In this document: positions 1 to 7,545 of the stretch, one piece after another
How positions within the stretch are numbered: position 1 is the stretch's first letter
Layout: each line of letters opens with the position of its first letter
Translations under genes and position numbers: made by a program
Origin: Alloalcanivorax xenomutans
Lineage (GTDB): Bacteria > Pseudomonadota > Gammaproteobacteria > Pseudomonadales > Alcanivoracaceae
DNA length: 64,000 bases
Assembly (NCBI RefSeq): GCF_900217905.1
Contig: NZ_OBMO01000015.1
Span: 1 to 64,000, forward strand
Reading direction: 5' to 3'
Notes under the pieces: model-generated
Told to the model about the DNA's origin: nothing
Database searches by the model: none
What the model saw: only the letters and a program-made list of their open reading frames with translations

Positions 1-1
1 C

Positions 2-73
2 AAACTCGCTCGCATCGCCTTCGCCCTGATGAAGCACAAAACCACCTACCAATCGGAGACCCAAATCGCTTGA
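2..73 (+). pseudogene. C-terminal end of an IS110-type transposase (cut by window edge)
   Basis: An open frame enters from the left edge and stops with TGA at 71-73. It encodes 23 residues beginning KLARIAFALMKHKTTYQ. The KLARIAFALMKHK stretch is typical of the extreme C-terminus of IS110/IS116/IS902-family transposases, which are DEDD enzymes carrying a C-terminal transposase_20 domain. Whether the rest of the element is intact cannot be seen. Within 20 bases after the stop comes a fragment (about 90-110) of the REP-like repeat found elsewhere in the window. The assignment rests on a short match. Confidence 0.5.
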
Positions 74-180
74 TCTCCAACATAGAATCTCCCACAGCGG
101 CCTCGTAGCCACCTCCGAATTTGTGTCTTCAACGCCAGAAAACACGTTATGGTAAGGACTCCACTGAGCAAGGAATCACC

Positions 181-930
181 ATGGCCGACACCACCGCTAT
201 CTCCGAGTCCAACCGGCAACCCACACTGGCCGTTCTGATCGACGCGGACAACACACCACCGGCCATCGTCGAGGGCCTGTTCGAGGAGATCGCCAAATAC
301 GGCACCGCCACCATCAAGCGCATCTACGGTGACTGGACCCAGCCCAACCTGGGCGGCTGGAAGAAAGTGCTGCTGGACCATTCGATTCAGCCGGTGCAGC
401 AGTTCGCCTATACCACGGGCAAGAACGCCACCGACAGTTCGCTAATCATCGATGCCATGGATCTGCTCTACACCCGGGAACTGGATGGGTTCTGCCTGGT
501 TTCCAGCGACAGCGATTTCACCCGGCTGGCGGCCCGATTACGGGAAGCCGGCCTCACCGTCTATGGCTTCGGCGAACAGAAGACCCCCAAACCGCTGGTG
601 GCCGCTTGCGATAAATTCATCTACACCGAGATTCTGCGCGCGGACGACGATGGCGCCGCCAGCAAGGGCGGCAAAGCCGGCAAGGACAAAACCAGCGGCA
701 ACACGCCGCCTCTGAAGTTTATCGCCCGGGTCATCGACGATGTCTCGGGAGAAGACGACTGGGCCCACCTGGGAGTGCTTGGACAGAACCTGAGCCAGCG
801 CCGCCCGGAGTTCGACACGCGGCTCTACGGCTTTCGCAAACTGAGCGAGCTGCTCAATGCCCAGACCGGCCACTTCGAGCTGAAGAAAGGGGAAAACGGC
901 GGACTGTGGGTTAAGAACAAGAACGGGTGA
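181..930 (+). CDS. NYN-domain ribonuclease-like protein with C-terminal LOTUS/OST-HTH domain
   Basis: The 249-residue soluble protein has an N-terminal NYN (PIN-like) nuclease fold. The acidic motif LIDADN lies near residues 19-24, a conserved Asp pair is in DSSLIIDAMDLLY near 85-97, and SSDSDF is near 108-113. These are the metal-binding acidic positions of the LabA/limkain-b1 family. A charged Gly/Lys linker (about 157-175) leads to a winged-helix region at about 178-245 of the OST-HTH/LOTUS type, which binds RNA in eukaryotic relatives. An upstream in-frame codon exists at 121, but the ATG at 181 starts the conserved part and matches the family N-terminus. RNase activity is inferred from the fold; substrate and physiological role are unknown. 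The gene stands alone and converges on the TRAP operon. Confidence 0.85.
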   Translation: MADTTAISESNRQPTLAVLIDADNTPPAIVEGLFEEIAKYGTATIKRIYGDWTQPNLGGWKKVLLDHSIQPVQQFAYTTGKNATDSSLIIDAMDLLYTRELDGFCLVSSDSDFTRLAARLREAGLTVYGFGEQKTPKPLVAACDKFIYTEILRADDDGAASKGGKAGKDKTSGNTPPLKFIARVIDDVSGEDDWAHLGVLGQNLSQRRPEFDTRLYGFRKLSELLNAQTGHFELKKGENGGLWVKNKNG

Positions 931-965
931 TCACGGTCCATGCCTCGCTGGTGCTCCACAGTTGA

Positions 966-1034
966 GAGCTTGCTTGTACGCAACACCGACACGCAATTCG
1001 CGAGCAAGCTCGGCTCCCACAGCAGCTTCGTAGC
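966..1034. repeat. REP-like inverted repeat
   Basis: GAGCTTGCT at 966-974 is exactly complementary to AGCAAGCTC at 1003-1011. The right side continues with CTCCCACAGCAGCTTCGTAGCC, the tail shared with the other REP-like units in this window (for example 33561-33583 and 53655-53675). It lies 3' of the NYN gene, next to a second, unrelated palindromic element. Likely roles are an mRNA 3'-end stabiliser or target of a REP-associated transposase; none is encoded in this window. Confidence 0.6.
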
Positions 1035-1072
1035 CTGAGTGCTGATTCGAAGCGAACGGCTTCAGAATTCGT

Positions 1073-1182
1073 GGAGAGTTGGCGGGCAGCGTTCCAGGAC
1101 CGTGTTTGGCCAGGGAAGGCCAAACCCGAGCCCACATGGATGTGCTTGTAGCGTGTCCTGGAACGCTGCCCGCCGACTCTCC
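1073..1182. repeat. 110-bp palindromic intergenic element, copy A
   Basis: The arms at 1073-1100 and 1155-1182 are 28 nt each and complementary except for one T opposite G, which could pair as G-U in RNA. The 54-nt centre contains a second perfect 8-bp hairpin (GTTTGGCC at 1104-1111 with GGCCAAAC at 1118-1125, loop AGGGAA) and a small CACAT/ATGTG palindrome at 1133-1144. A copy of the same length and organisation lies at 25715-25824, with only one difference in the centre. It sits between the convergent NYN and TRAP genes, so it could act as a transcription end, but its size and conserved centre are unusual for a simple terminator. I do not recognise a named family. Confidence 0.85.
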
Positions 1183-1211
1183 TCACCTGGCAAGAGGCTC
1201 CAGATCCCCTC

Positions 1212-2501
1212 CTATCGAACCAGCCAGAGACTCAATTCCGGCACATAGGTAATCAGCAGCAGCGCGATGATCAGCACCAGCATGAACGGCAGCGTGGCCC
1301 GGAACAGTTCGGTGATCGACTTGCGGAACCGGTAGCTGGCGATGAACAGATTCATCCCCACCGGCGGCGTGATGTAGCCGATCTGCATGTTGGCGACAAA
1401 GATGATACCCAGGTGTACCGGATCAATGCCGTAGCGCAACGCCACCGGCAGGATCAACGGCACCATGATCACCAGAGCGGCGAAGATATCCAGCAAGGCG
1501 CCGAGCAACAGCAACAGAATGTTAAGCAAAATCAAAAACGCGAGCTTACTCTGTACGTGAGTCTGGATGAAGGCGAACAAATGCTCTGGCACGCCGGCAT
1601 ACACCAGATAGTCGGCGAAAGCCTGGGCCACCGCCAGAATCAGCAGGATCCCCCCCACCATGACCATGGCTTCACGGGTCAAACCCGGCAGCCGGCGCAG
1701 CGGAATCTCCCGGTACAGCACCACTTCCGCCAGCAACACATAAAGCGCGGTGACCGCCGCCGCCTCGCTCACCACCAGGAAGCCGGAGAAGATACCGCCG
1801 AGCACCACCAGCGGCAGCGGCAATTCCCAACGCGCATCCCACAACGCCTGCCCCAGCTCCCGCGCGTTGAACGGCTGCCGCGGCAACGGATCGGCGCGAT
1901 TGACCCACACGCAATAGCCGTACAGCAATACCACCATCAGTAGCGCCGGCCCCACCCCGGCCAGGTACAGATCGACGATTTCCACCGGCGGCATGGTCAG
2001 TTGCTGTGACAACTGCTGAGCGATGATGCCATAGATCAACAACGGCACCGACGGCACCAACAGCAACCCCAGACTGCCGGACGAAGTTACCAGCCCAAGA
2101 CTGAAACGCTGCGGATAACCGGCCTTGACCAAAGCCGGCAGCAACAGCGCGCCCAGCGCCACGATGGTGACACCGGAGCCGCCGGTAAGCGCGGTGAAGA
2201 AAGCACAGGCCACCAATGCCACGAAAGCCATGCCGCCGGGCATCCAGCCGAACGCGGCCTGGCTGAGACGGACCAGGCGATCGGCGGTACGCGATTCACT
2301 GAGCAGAAAACCGGCGAAAGTGAACAGCGGCAGCGCCATCAGCACCACCGAATCGGACAGCTGGTAAATATCGATGTGGAGCACCGACAGCGGCGTCTCC
2401 TGGGTGAAGAAACCGATGGCGGCCGCGGCCAGCAGGATGGCGAACAACGGCGCGCCCATCAACGCCAGCACGATCAACAGAACAATGGCGGCGATAATCA
2501 T
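1212..2501 (-). CDS. TRAP transporter large permease subunit (DctM family)
   Basis: The 429-residue integral membrane protein has about 12 hydrophobic segments and is the Na+/H+-coupled channel component of a tripartite ATP-independent periplasmic transporter. Family landmarks include the early SDSVVLMALPLFTFAGFLLS region, the glycine-rich GGSGVTIVALGALLLPALVKAGY stretch and the C-terminal GYITPPVGMNLFIAS motif typical of DctM. The ATG at 2501 overlaps the stop of the small permease by 4 bp (ATGA), so translation is probably coupled. The frame stays open further upstream, but that extension only reads through the small-permease gene and is not hydrophobic. This is the last gene of the four-gene operon. 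Confidence 0.95.
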   Translation of the reverse strand: MIIAAIVLLIVLALMGAPLFAILLAAAAIGFFTQETPLSVLHIDIYQLSDSVVLMALPLFTFAGFLLSESRTADRLVRLSQAAFGWMPGGMAFVALVACAFFTALTGGSGVTIVALGALLLPALVKAGYPQRFSLGLVTSSGSLGLLLVPSVPLLIYGIIAQQLSQQLTMPPVEIVDLYLAGVGPALLMVVLLYGYCVWVNRADPLPRQPFNARELGQALWDARWELPLPLVVLGGIFSGFLVVSEAAAVTALYVLLAEVVLYREIPLRRLPGLTREAMVMVGGILLILAVAQAFADYLVYAGVPEHLFAFIQTHVQSKLAFLILLNILLLLLGALLDIFAALVIMVPLILPVALRYGIDPVHLGIIFVANMQIGYITPPVGMNLFIASYRFRKSITELFRATLPFMLVLIIALLLITYVPELSLWLVR

Positions 2502-2992
2502 CCCAGCGGCTCCCGCATGCAGGGCCGGCGCCCACCCAGGCCAAGCACGAACAGCACCAGGTAACGCAGCGCCATGACGCTGAAACCGAACGGAATGATC
2601 ACCTGCGGCACCCAGCTGGGGATACCGGCAAAGGCGATCTCGCCGTACTGATATTCCTCGATCACGAAACCAATGCTGTACCAGGCCACCAGGGTACAGA
2701 TGGCGGCGGTGAACAGATCCACCGTGCCAGTAATCCAGGGTTGGAAGGACTTCGGCAGCCACTGTCCCAGCAGATCGATACGGATGTGCTCGTCACGGCG
2801 CGAGGCGATCATGGCGCCGAGCAAGCCGATCCACAGCACCGCGTTACGCAGCAGTGGCTCCACCCATATCAGACTGACACCGGCCATGTTGCGCAGCCCG
2901 ATTTGCACCACCGCCAACAGCACCATGCCCAACAAAATGGCCACGATCAGACCATCTTCCAGGCGGTGCAACCAGGACAGCAGGCGCCGCAT
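2498..2992 (-). CDS. TRAP transporter small permease subunit (DctQ family)
   Basis: The 164-residue protein has four predicted membrane segments, at roughly residues 12-32, 45-65, 87-107 and 130-150. The family motif NAVLWIGLLGAMIASRRDEHIRIDLL is in the middle. DctQ subunits pair with DctM to form the membrane complex that receives substrate from the periplasmic binding protein. The gene shares one base with the stop of the binding-protein gene upstream and overlaps the large permease by 4 bp, so the three form one transcriptional unit. Confidence 0.95.
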   Translation of the reverse strand: MRRLLSWLHRLEDGLIVAILLGMVLLAVVQIGLRNMAGVSLIWVEPLLRNAVLWIGLLGAMIASRRDEHIRIDLLGQWLPKSFQPWITGTVDLFTAAICTLVAWYSIGFVIEEYQYGEIAFAGIPSWVPQVIIPFGFSVMALRYLVLFVLGLGGRRPCMREPLG

Positions 2993-3978
2993 CAGCGGGC
3001 CCGGTAGTCGTCGAGCAACCGATGCAGCCGGTCCAGCATGGCACGGCTCAACTCGCCATCCGCGACCAGCCCCTGGGTGGTTTTATCCGCGGCGGATTTC
3101 CATTCGGCGCGTTGTTCATCGCTGGGAGTAACCGTTTCCAATCCCTGCTGCTGTACCGCCTGGAACGCTTCGCGGTTCTGTTCGCGGCCTTCCTGATCCA
3201 ATTGCCTGAAAGTGTTGCCCAGGACCTCGCGCATGATCTTCTGATCCCCCTCGGAAAGACGATCAAAATAGCGCTTGTCGATGGCCAGCAGGCCGTAGGT
3301 GTATAGCAGAGGCAGGTCGGTGATGTACTTCACCCGCGCGTACCATTGCAAAGTGAGCGCCGCCACCGGCGGCGCGGCGAAGCTGTCGATGGCGCCGGTC
3401 TGCAACGAGGTCAGCACCGAACCGATATTCAGCACGATCGGAGACAAGCCCAGCGTCTTGGCCGCCTTGGCGGAGGCTGAGTCGCTGGCCGGCAACCACA
3501 GTTTGCGCGCCTGCAGATCCGCCAGGCTGGCCACCGGCTGCGTCGACATGATGTAGGCAAAGCCACCGTCCACCAGTCCGAAGCTGATCCAGCCGTTATC
3601 CTCCAGCCCCTTGAGGATAACCGGGTCCAGCTCTTCGCGAACCGCGTCCACTTCACCGTAATCATTGAACGTGAGCGGCACGTTGAGAATCTGGCCATCC
3701 GGATAGGCGTCGGCAAAGGCGCCCCCCTGGGCCATCTGGCCGTGCAACTGACCGATGCGAATCTTGCGCTGTACCGCCCTGTCGTCCCCCATTACACCAC
3801 CGGGATAAATCTTCAGGGCCACTCGCCCCTCGGTGCGCTCCTCGATGGTGGCGCCGGCTTTTTTCAGCGCCCGGACCACACTGGTGCCATCCGGATACAG
3901 GGTGGAAATCTTGAAGGTAGTGGCCAGAGCCAGCACCGGAAACAGGGCCATGACGGCCACCACGAATCGCAACATCAT
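2992..3978 (-). CDS. TRAP transporter substrate-binding protein (DctP family)
   Basis: The periplasmic solute receptor is about 328 residues long. The chosen start gives a compact signal peptide (MMLRFVVAVMALFPVLALA, then TTFKIST) and has GGAGAGG just upstream of two consecutive ATGs. The frame is also open from an ATG at 4011, which would add 11 charged residues in front of the hydrophobic core and lacks a good ribosome-binding site. Family features include the GGVMGDDRAVQRKIRIGQL helix, AYIMSTQPVASLADLQARKLWLP, and the TSLQTGAIDSFAAPPVAALTLQWY region. The bound ligand cannot be read from sequence. The adjacent TatT-type lipoprotein hints at a hydrophobic ligand, by analogy with the Treponema TatPT pair. 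Confidence 0.93.
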   Translation of the reverse strand: MMLRFVVAVMALFPVLALATTFKISTLYPDGTSVVRALKKAGATIEERTEGRVALKIYPGGVMGDDRAVQRKIRIGQLHGQMAQGGAFADAYPDGQILNVPLTFNDYGEVDAVREELDPVILKGLEDNGWISFGLVDGGFAYIMSTQPVASLADLQARKLWLPASDSASAKAAKTLGLSPIVLNIGSVLTSLQTGAIDSFAAPPVAALTLQWYARVKYITDLPLLYTYGLLAIDKRYFDRLSEGDQKIMREVLGNTFRQLDQEGREQNREAFQAVQQQGLETVTPSDEQRAEWKSAADKTTQGLVADGELSRAMLDRLHRLLDDYRAR

Positions 3979-4041
3979 CCTCTCCAGCTTCGACGGGGCC
4001 GGGCGCTCCATCGCTCACAGATACGGTTCACGAAATACGGC

Positions 4042-4878
4042 TCAGAAATACGCGTCGGCGCTATCCAGCAGGCGTTGTGCCTGCTGCTGTGCGTAGACGT
4101 TCTGCAGGGTCAGTCCAGGCTGCTCCGGATCCGCTTCCAGCACTTTATGAAGCTGGGCGTCATGCAGCTCACGATCAAACACCAGACGGGCATAGTGCTC
4201 GGCATACAGCACCCGCGCCAGCAGGTTGCGCCCTTGGGACAACGCCACCGCCTGCTCGAAATGCGCCTTGGCCTGCTCCGGCTGACCGCCCAGGGAAGCC
4301 GGCAGCAGACTGTTGAGCACTCCCAGGTACATGTGCGCCTGACCGTTCTGGTAGCCTTCATCCAATGCCACCACCCGCTCCATCAGCGCACGCACCCGGG
4401 CCAGTTCGGCCACCGCGTTCCAATCGTCGGAATGGGTCTGGATGTAGCCGGCCCAGGCGCTGCCCAGAGTAAACAGCAGGGGCAGATCATCGTCGCCGGC
4501 CTCCGCCAGCAACGCCTCGAATTCCGGCACCGGCATCTCGCGCAACTCGCAGTAATCGCTCCGGTCGCTACAGGCGGCGCGCATGGCGTAATCCAGGGCC
4601 TTCTCGTTGAGGGCCGCGGCACGCTCGGGCTCCCGCACGAACAAGCCGGCGTAGGCGCCATACAAATCGGCGCCAGCCCGTAACAGGCTGGTACGCTCCG
4701 GCCAGGTCAGGATCAGGCCATCCACCATCAGCAGATAGCTGGGCAGTCCCTCACCCACCAGAACCAGATCGTTGTTGTCCTCGATGCCCTTGGCCAGATT
4801 GTCGCCGATCCGATTCACAGCGCAGCCCTGCAGAATCAGCACCAGAGCCACCGAACAGACTGCTCGCCATTGTTTCAC
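4042..4878 (-). CDS. TatT-type TPR lipoprotein of a TRAP transporter
   Basis: The 278-residue protein begins at GTG 4878, about 10 nt after AGGAGG. A short signal peptide ends in a lipobox (VLILQGC), predicting a lipid-anchored periplasmic protein. The rest is all-helical with TPR-like repeats, including an EPERAAALNEKALDYA repeat, EDLPLLF-type helices and QPEQAKAHFEQAVALSQG. This matches the TRAP-associated TatT component first described in Treponema, a trimeric TPR protein that binds the TRAP receptor and may carry hydrophobic molecules. Its place as first gene, 63 bp before the binding-protein start, supports that role. The function here is an inference from family and context. Confidence 0.85.
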   Translation of the reverse strand: MKQWRAVCSVALVLILQGCAVNRIGDNLAKGIEDNNDLVLVGEGLPSYLLMVDGLILTWPERTSLLRAGADLYGAYAGLFVREPERAAALNEKALDYAMRAACSDRSDYCELREMPVPEFEALLAEAGDDDLPLLFTLGSAWAGYIQTHSDDWNAVAELARVRALMERVVALDEGYQNGQAHMYLGVLNSLLPASLGGQPEQAKAHFEQAVALSQGRNLLARVLYAEHYARLVFDRELHDAQLHKVLEADPEQPGLTLQNVYAQQQAQRLLDSADAYF

Positions 4879-4969
4879 GCTGTTGTTGCCTCCTATTCCG
4901 GGACTCTTTATAGCAGCGGCCACCGGCAAAACTCAAACGACCGTTGGAAACCGACCGTGACGCTCCGCT

Positions 4970-5794
4970 TCACGCCGACCGCTGACGGCGCCAGAGCCCC
5001 ACCGCGGTGCCAATCGCCATGCCGCTGAGCAATCCGGCCAGATGCGCTGAGTTGGCGACGATGCCGGAAAGCCCCACATAACAGATCACCAGCCACACCA
5101 GCATCAACACCACCACTTCCTTGCGCAGTTGGTAGCCGGCCCCCGGATTGACCTTGCCGTACAGCCACAGATACCCGAGCAGGCCATACACCACACCGGA
5201 CAGACCACCGAAATTGGGGCCGGTGTCGTAAAACTGAGCCAGGTTGCTGATGGCGGCGGTGACCAGGGTGATCCACAGCAGTTGAAAACTGGACTGGAAC
5301 CGTTCAATCACCCGGCCCAGATCGCACCACCACAACAGATTGAACAGGATATGCAGAAGCGACATGTGCAGCAGCATCGGCGTGACCACCCGCCACGGCT
5401 GCACGGCCAGTCCGTCCAGGGAAGGCGGAAACATCAGCGCCGCGTAAAGCCGGTCTCCCAGTAAAAAGGGTGACAGATACACCAGAACACAGAGCACCAG
5501 CCCGCTCTTGGTCACCAACCCCAGGCTGCGAAACCAGCCACCGCTGAACAGCGCCTGCCGCGGCACGTCGGCGGGCGCGTTGCTGTGCCAGGCGTCTTCC
5601 TGCCAGCGCCGGTCATCCGGGCTGGCCAGGAATGCCTGGCACAGCTCGCGGGCCTCCTCAAAGCGGTCCGCCGCCACGGACAGCACCTGGCCATCCTGTT
5701 CCTGCCGCAGCTCCGCGCGGATACCGCGTTGCCCCAGCATATGCACCAACCGCGCGGCGAGCGCGGCGTTGTTCACGCGAACCAGTTCAATCAT
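4970..5794 (-). CDS. glpG: Rhomboid family intramembrane serine protease GlpG
   Basis: The 274-residue protein has a cytoplasmic N-terminal domain (about 1-75) like that of E. coli GlpG, followed by six membrane segments. The catalytic serine is S199 in the GLSG motif of loop/TM4, and the partner histidine is H251 in SAHLAGLLSG of TM6. The oxyanion residues H148 and N152 are in LLHILFN of TM2. These positions lie within a few residues of the E. coli ones. It cleaves membrane proteins within or near the bilayer; the substrate here is unknown. The start overlaps the upstream peptidase stop by 4 bp, so glpG is the third gene of an efpL-led operon. It should not be confused with rhombosortase, which lacks this N-terminal domain. 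Confidence 0.95.
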   Translation of the reverse strand: MIELVRVNNAALAARLVHMLGQRGIRAELRQEQDGQVLSVAADRFEEARELCQAFLASPDDRRWQEDAWHSNAPADVPRQALFSGGWFRSLGLVTKSGLVLCVLVYLSPFLLGDRLYAALMFPPSLDGLAVQPWRVVTPMLLHMSLLHILFNLLWWCDLGRVIERFQSSFQLLWITLVTAAISNLAQFYDTGPNFGGLSGVVYGLLGYLWLYGKVNPGAGYQLRKEVVVLMLVWLVICYVGLSGIVANSAHLAGLLSGMAIGTAVGLWRRQRSA

Positions 5795-6834
5795 GGAATC
5801 TCCTGCTGCCAGCGCCGCCGGGCCCGCGGGTCATCGGCGAGCCGCTCCACCTGCTCCCAGAAGCAGTGCCAGTGCCCGCCACAGCCTAACAGAAGGGCCT
5901 GGAAAGCGGGCACCAAACCGTAATAATCCCCCACCCCGTTGAGTTGGGCATTATTGAGCGGGCCCTGGAAAAAGCCCTGATAGGCGTCCAGGGCGGGCAA
6001 TTGGCGGCGCTCGGACTGATAGCGCTGACGCAACTGGCCAATCAGCCGGTCCTTGCGTTCGGTCATGGTCCGCGCCGGCACATCAGTGGCGTACAACCGG
6101 GTCAGGGCCGCGCGGGTGTCGGCCACCATGGCCAGGAAGGCGGCACGGGCACGGTCCACATCACGCCAGCGCTCCAGGTCCACGGCCAGATCATGGCCGG
6201 CAAGGAACCGGGTAGTGCCTTCACGGGCCACCATGGTGGCCAGGGACTCGTTGAAGCGGGTATCGCCCTTCACATACAAACGCCGGTGCACCAGCTCATG
6301 CAGCAGCAGGTCCACCATGTCGGCGCGGGAACGGTTCATCATCGGCGTGGTGAGCGGATCGTTGAACCAGCCCAGCGTGGAGTAGGCGGCGGCGCCGCCC
6401 ACGTAGGTGTCGAAACCCTGCTCGTCGAGATCACGCGCCGCGCGCAAGGCGGCCTCCCGATCGAAATAACCGCGATAGCTGACACAGCCGGCAAACGGGT
6501 AGCACCAGGTTTCCGGCGTCAAGGAGAACGCCGGCGCGGCCATGAGATTCCAGACCACCGCCCGGCTTTCCAGGGCCACGTACTGGCGATAGACACCGCG
6601 CGCGGGCAATCCCATGCGGTCGGCGGCGAAGTCCAGCACCTCCTCCGCCAGCCGCAGATTATCCCGCACCCGTTGCGGTGTGGCCGGATCGGCCAGGGCG
6701 TCGGCCACCGGTTGCCGTTTCGACATCAGAGACCAATGTCCCTTTATCGCCTGGCCGTAATAGCCCAATTGGCAGCCGGAGAGCGCCGCCACCGCAATGA
6801 CGGCGGCCAACAGCCAGATCCGTTTACGCCTCAT
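5791..6834 (-). CDS. Lipoprotein zinc aminopeptidase (PF10023-type)
   Basis: The 347-residue protein has a signal peptide ending in lipobox ALSGC (Cys21) and is probably anchored in an envelope membrane. A zinc-protease motif HELVH is at residues 179-183, and FNESLAT follows near 194-200, supplying the likely third ligand Glu196. Conserved family stretches such as ARRDLDEQGFDTYVGG-like and YSTLGWFNDPL precede the motif. Members of this family are annotated as putative aminopeptidases, with little biochemistry behind the name. The gene overlaps efpL and glpG by 4 bp on each side, so the three proteins are co-translated, although a shared pathway is not evident. Confidence 0.88.
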   Translation of the reverse strand: MRRKRIWLLAAVIAVAALSGCQLGYYGQAIKGHWSLMSKRQPVADALADPATPQRVRDNLRLAEEVLDFAADRMGLPARGVYRQYVALESRAVVWNLMAAPAFSLTPETWCYPFAGCVSYRGYFDREAALRAARDLDEQGFDTYVGGAAAYSTLGWFNDPLTTPMMNRSRADMVDLLLHELVHRRLYVKGDTRFNESLATMVAREGTTRFLAGHDLAVDLERWRDVDRARAAFLAMVADTRAALTRLYATDVPARTMTERKDRLIGQLRQRYQSERRQLPALDAYQGFFQGPLNNAQLNGVGDYYGLVPAFQALLLGCGGHWHCFWEQVERLADDPRARRRWQQEIP

Positions 6835-7397
6835 GCGCGGGACATGAACTTCCGTTCCAGGGTGTTGACCTTCACCCGCTCCCCTTCCTGAATGTACTCC
6901 GGCACCTGGATCACCAGGCCGGTTTCCAGGGTGGCGGGTTTGGTGCGGGCACTGGCGGAGGCGGCTTTCATCGCCGGCGCCGTTTCCTGAATGGTCAGCT
7001 CCACCGCCTGCGGCAGCTCCAGGCCGATAACCGAATCACCGACCCGCAAGGCCAGCAACCCGCCGGTGTCCTCGGTAACGAACGCCAGCTCGTCCTCGAT
7101 GTCCTCGGATCGCAGCGGGTATTGGGTGAAATCCTCCTCGTCCATGAAGATATGCTCGGCGCCATCCACATAGGAGAAACGCACCGGGCGGCGCTGCAGA
7201 TCCACGGTGGGCACGTCGTCGTCCCCCTTGAACCGCTCCTCGAACTTGGAGCCGCCGCCAACGGCCGTGGCGCGGACCCGGTAGAGGGTGGCGGCACCGC
7301 GGGCGGAAGGGGATTGCACTTCGATCTGGCGAATCACGTAGAGGCCGCCGTTATGCTCGATCACATCGGATTTCTTCAGGTCGCTGGCGCGGGTCAC
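6831..7397 (-). CDS. efpL: Elongation factor P-like protein EfpL (YeiP)
   Basis: The 188-residue protein has three beta-barrel domains and is a close match to E. coli EfpL/YeiP along its whole length. Matching stretches include SARGAATLYR at the domain I tip, EERFKGDD, VDFSYVDG-like FSYVDGAEHIFMDEEDFTQY, and the C-terminal GLVIQVPEYIQEGERVKVNT. The tip residue is Arg33, as in EfpL, rather than the lysine or rhamnosylated arginine context of canonical EF-P. EfpL relieves ribosome stalling at polyproline and related motifs. It leads the efpL-peptidase-glpG operon. Canonical efp is not in this window. Confidence 0.95.
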   Translation of the reverse strand: MTRASDLKKSDVIEHNGGLYVIRQIEVQSPSARGAATLYRVRATAVGGGSKFEERFKGDDDVPTVDLQRRPVRFSYVDGAEHIFMDEEDFTQYPLRSEDIEDELAFVTEDTGGLLALRVGDSVIGLELPQAVELTIQETAPAMKAASASARTKPATLETGLVIQVPEYIQEGERVKVNTLERKFMSRA

Positions 7398-7545
7398 AAA
7401 ACAATCCTCACTGAATGGTCGCCGGCTATTCTAGCCCAGAGGGCAAGTGCGGTCCCAGAGTTAGCTGGCACGCTGACTTGGAGAGATAAATTCGCACTGT
7501 ATTCGCTGCCCAGGCGGCTTTCCACCGACCTGACCACGAAGCCTC

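Noticed and set aside
1039-1248. Short plus-strand frame across palindromic element copy A
   Set aside because: The same peptide-like frame appears in copy B only because the DNA is repeated. There is no ribosome-binding site and no conserved start.
4970-5794. GlpG as the rhombosortase for the GlyGly-CTERM proteins
   Set aside because: It has the cytoplasmic N-terminal domain and residue layout of ordinary GlpG, and sits in an unrelated operon. Rhombosortases are shorter and a distinct subgroup.
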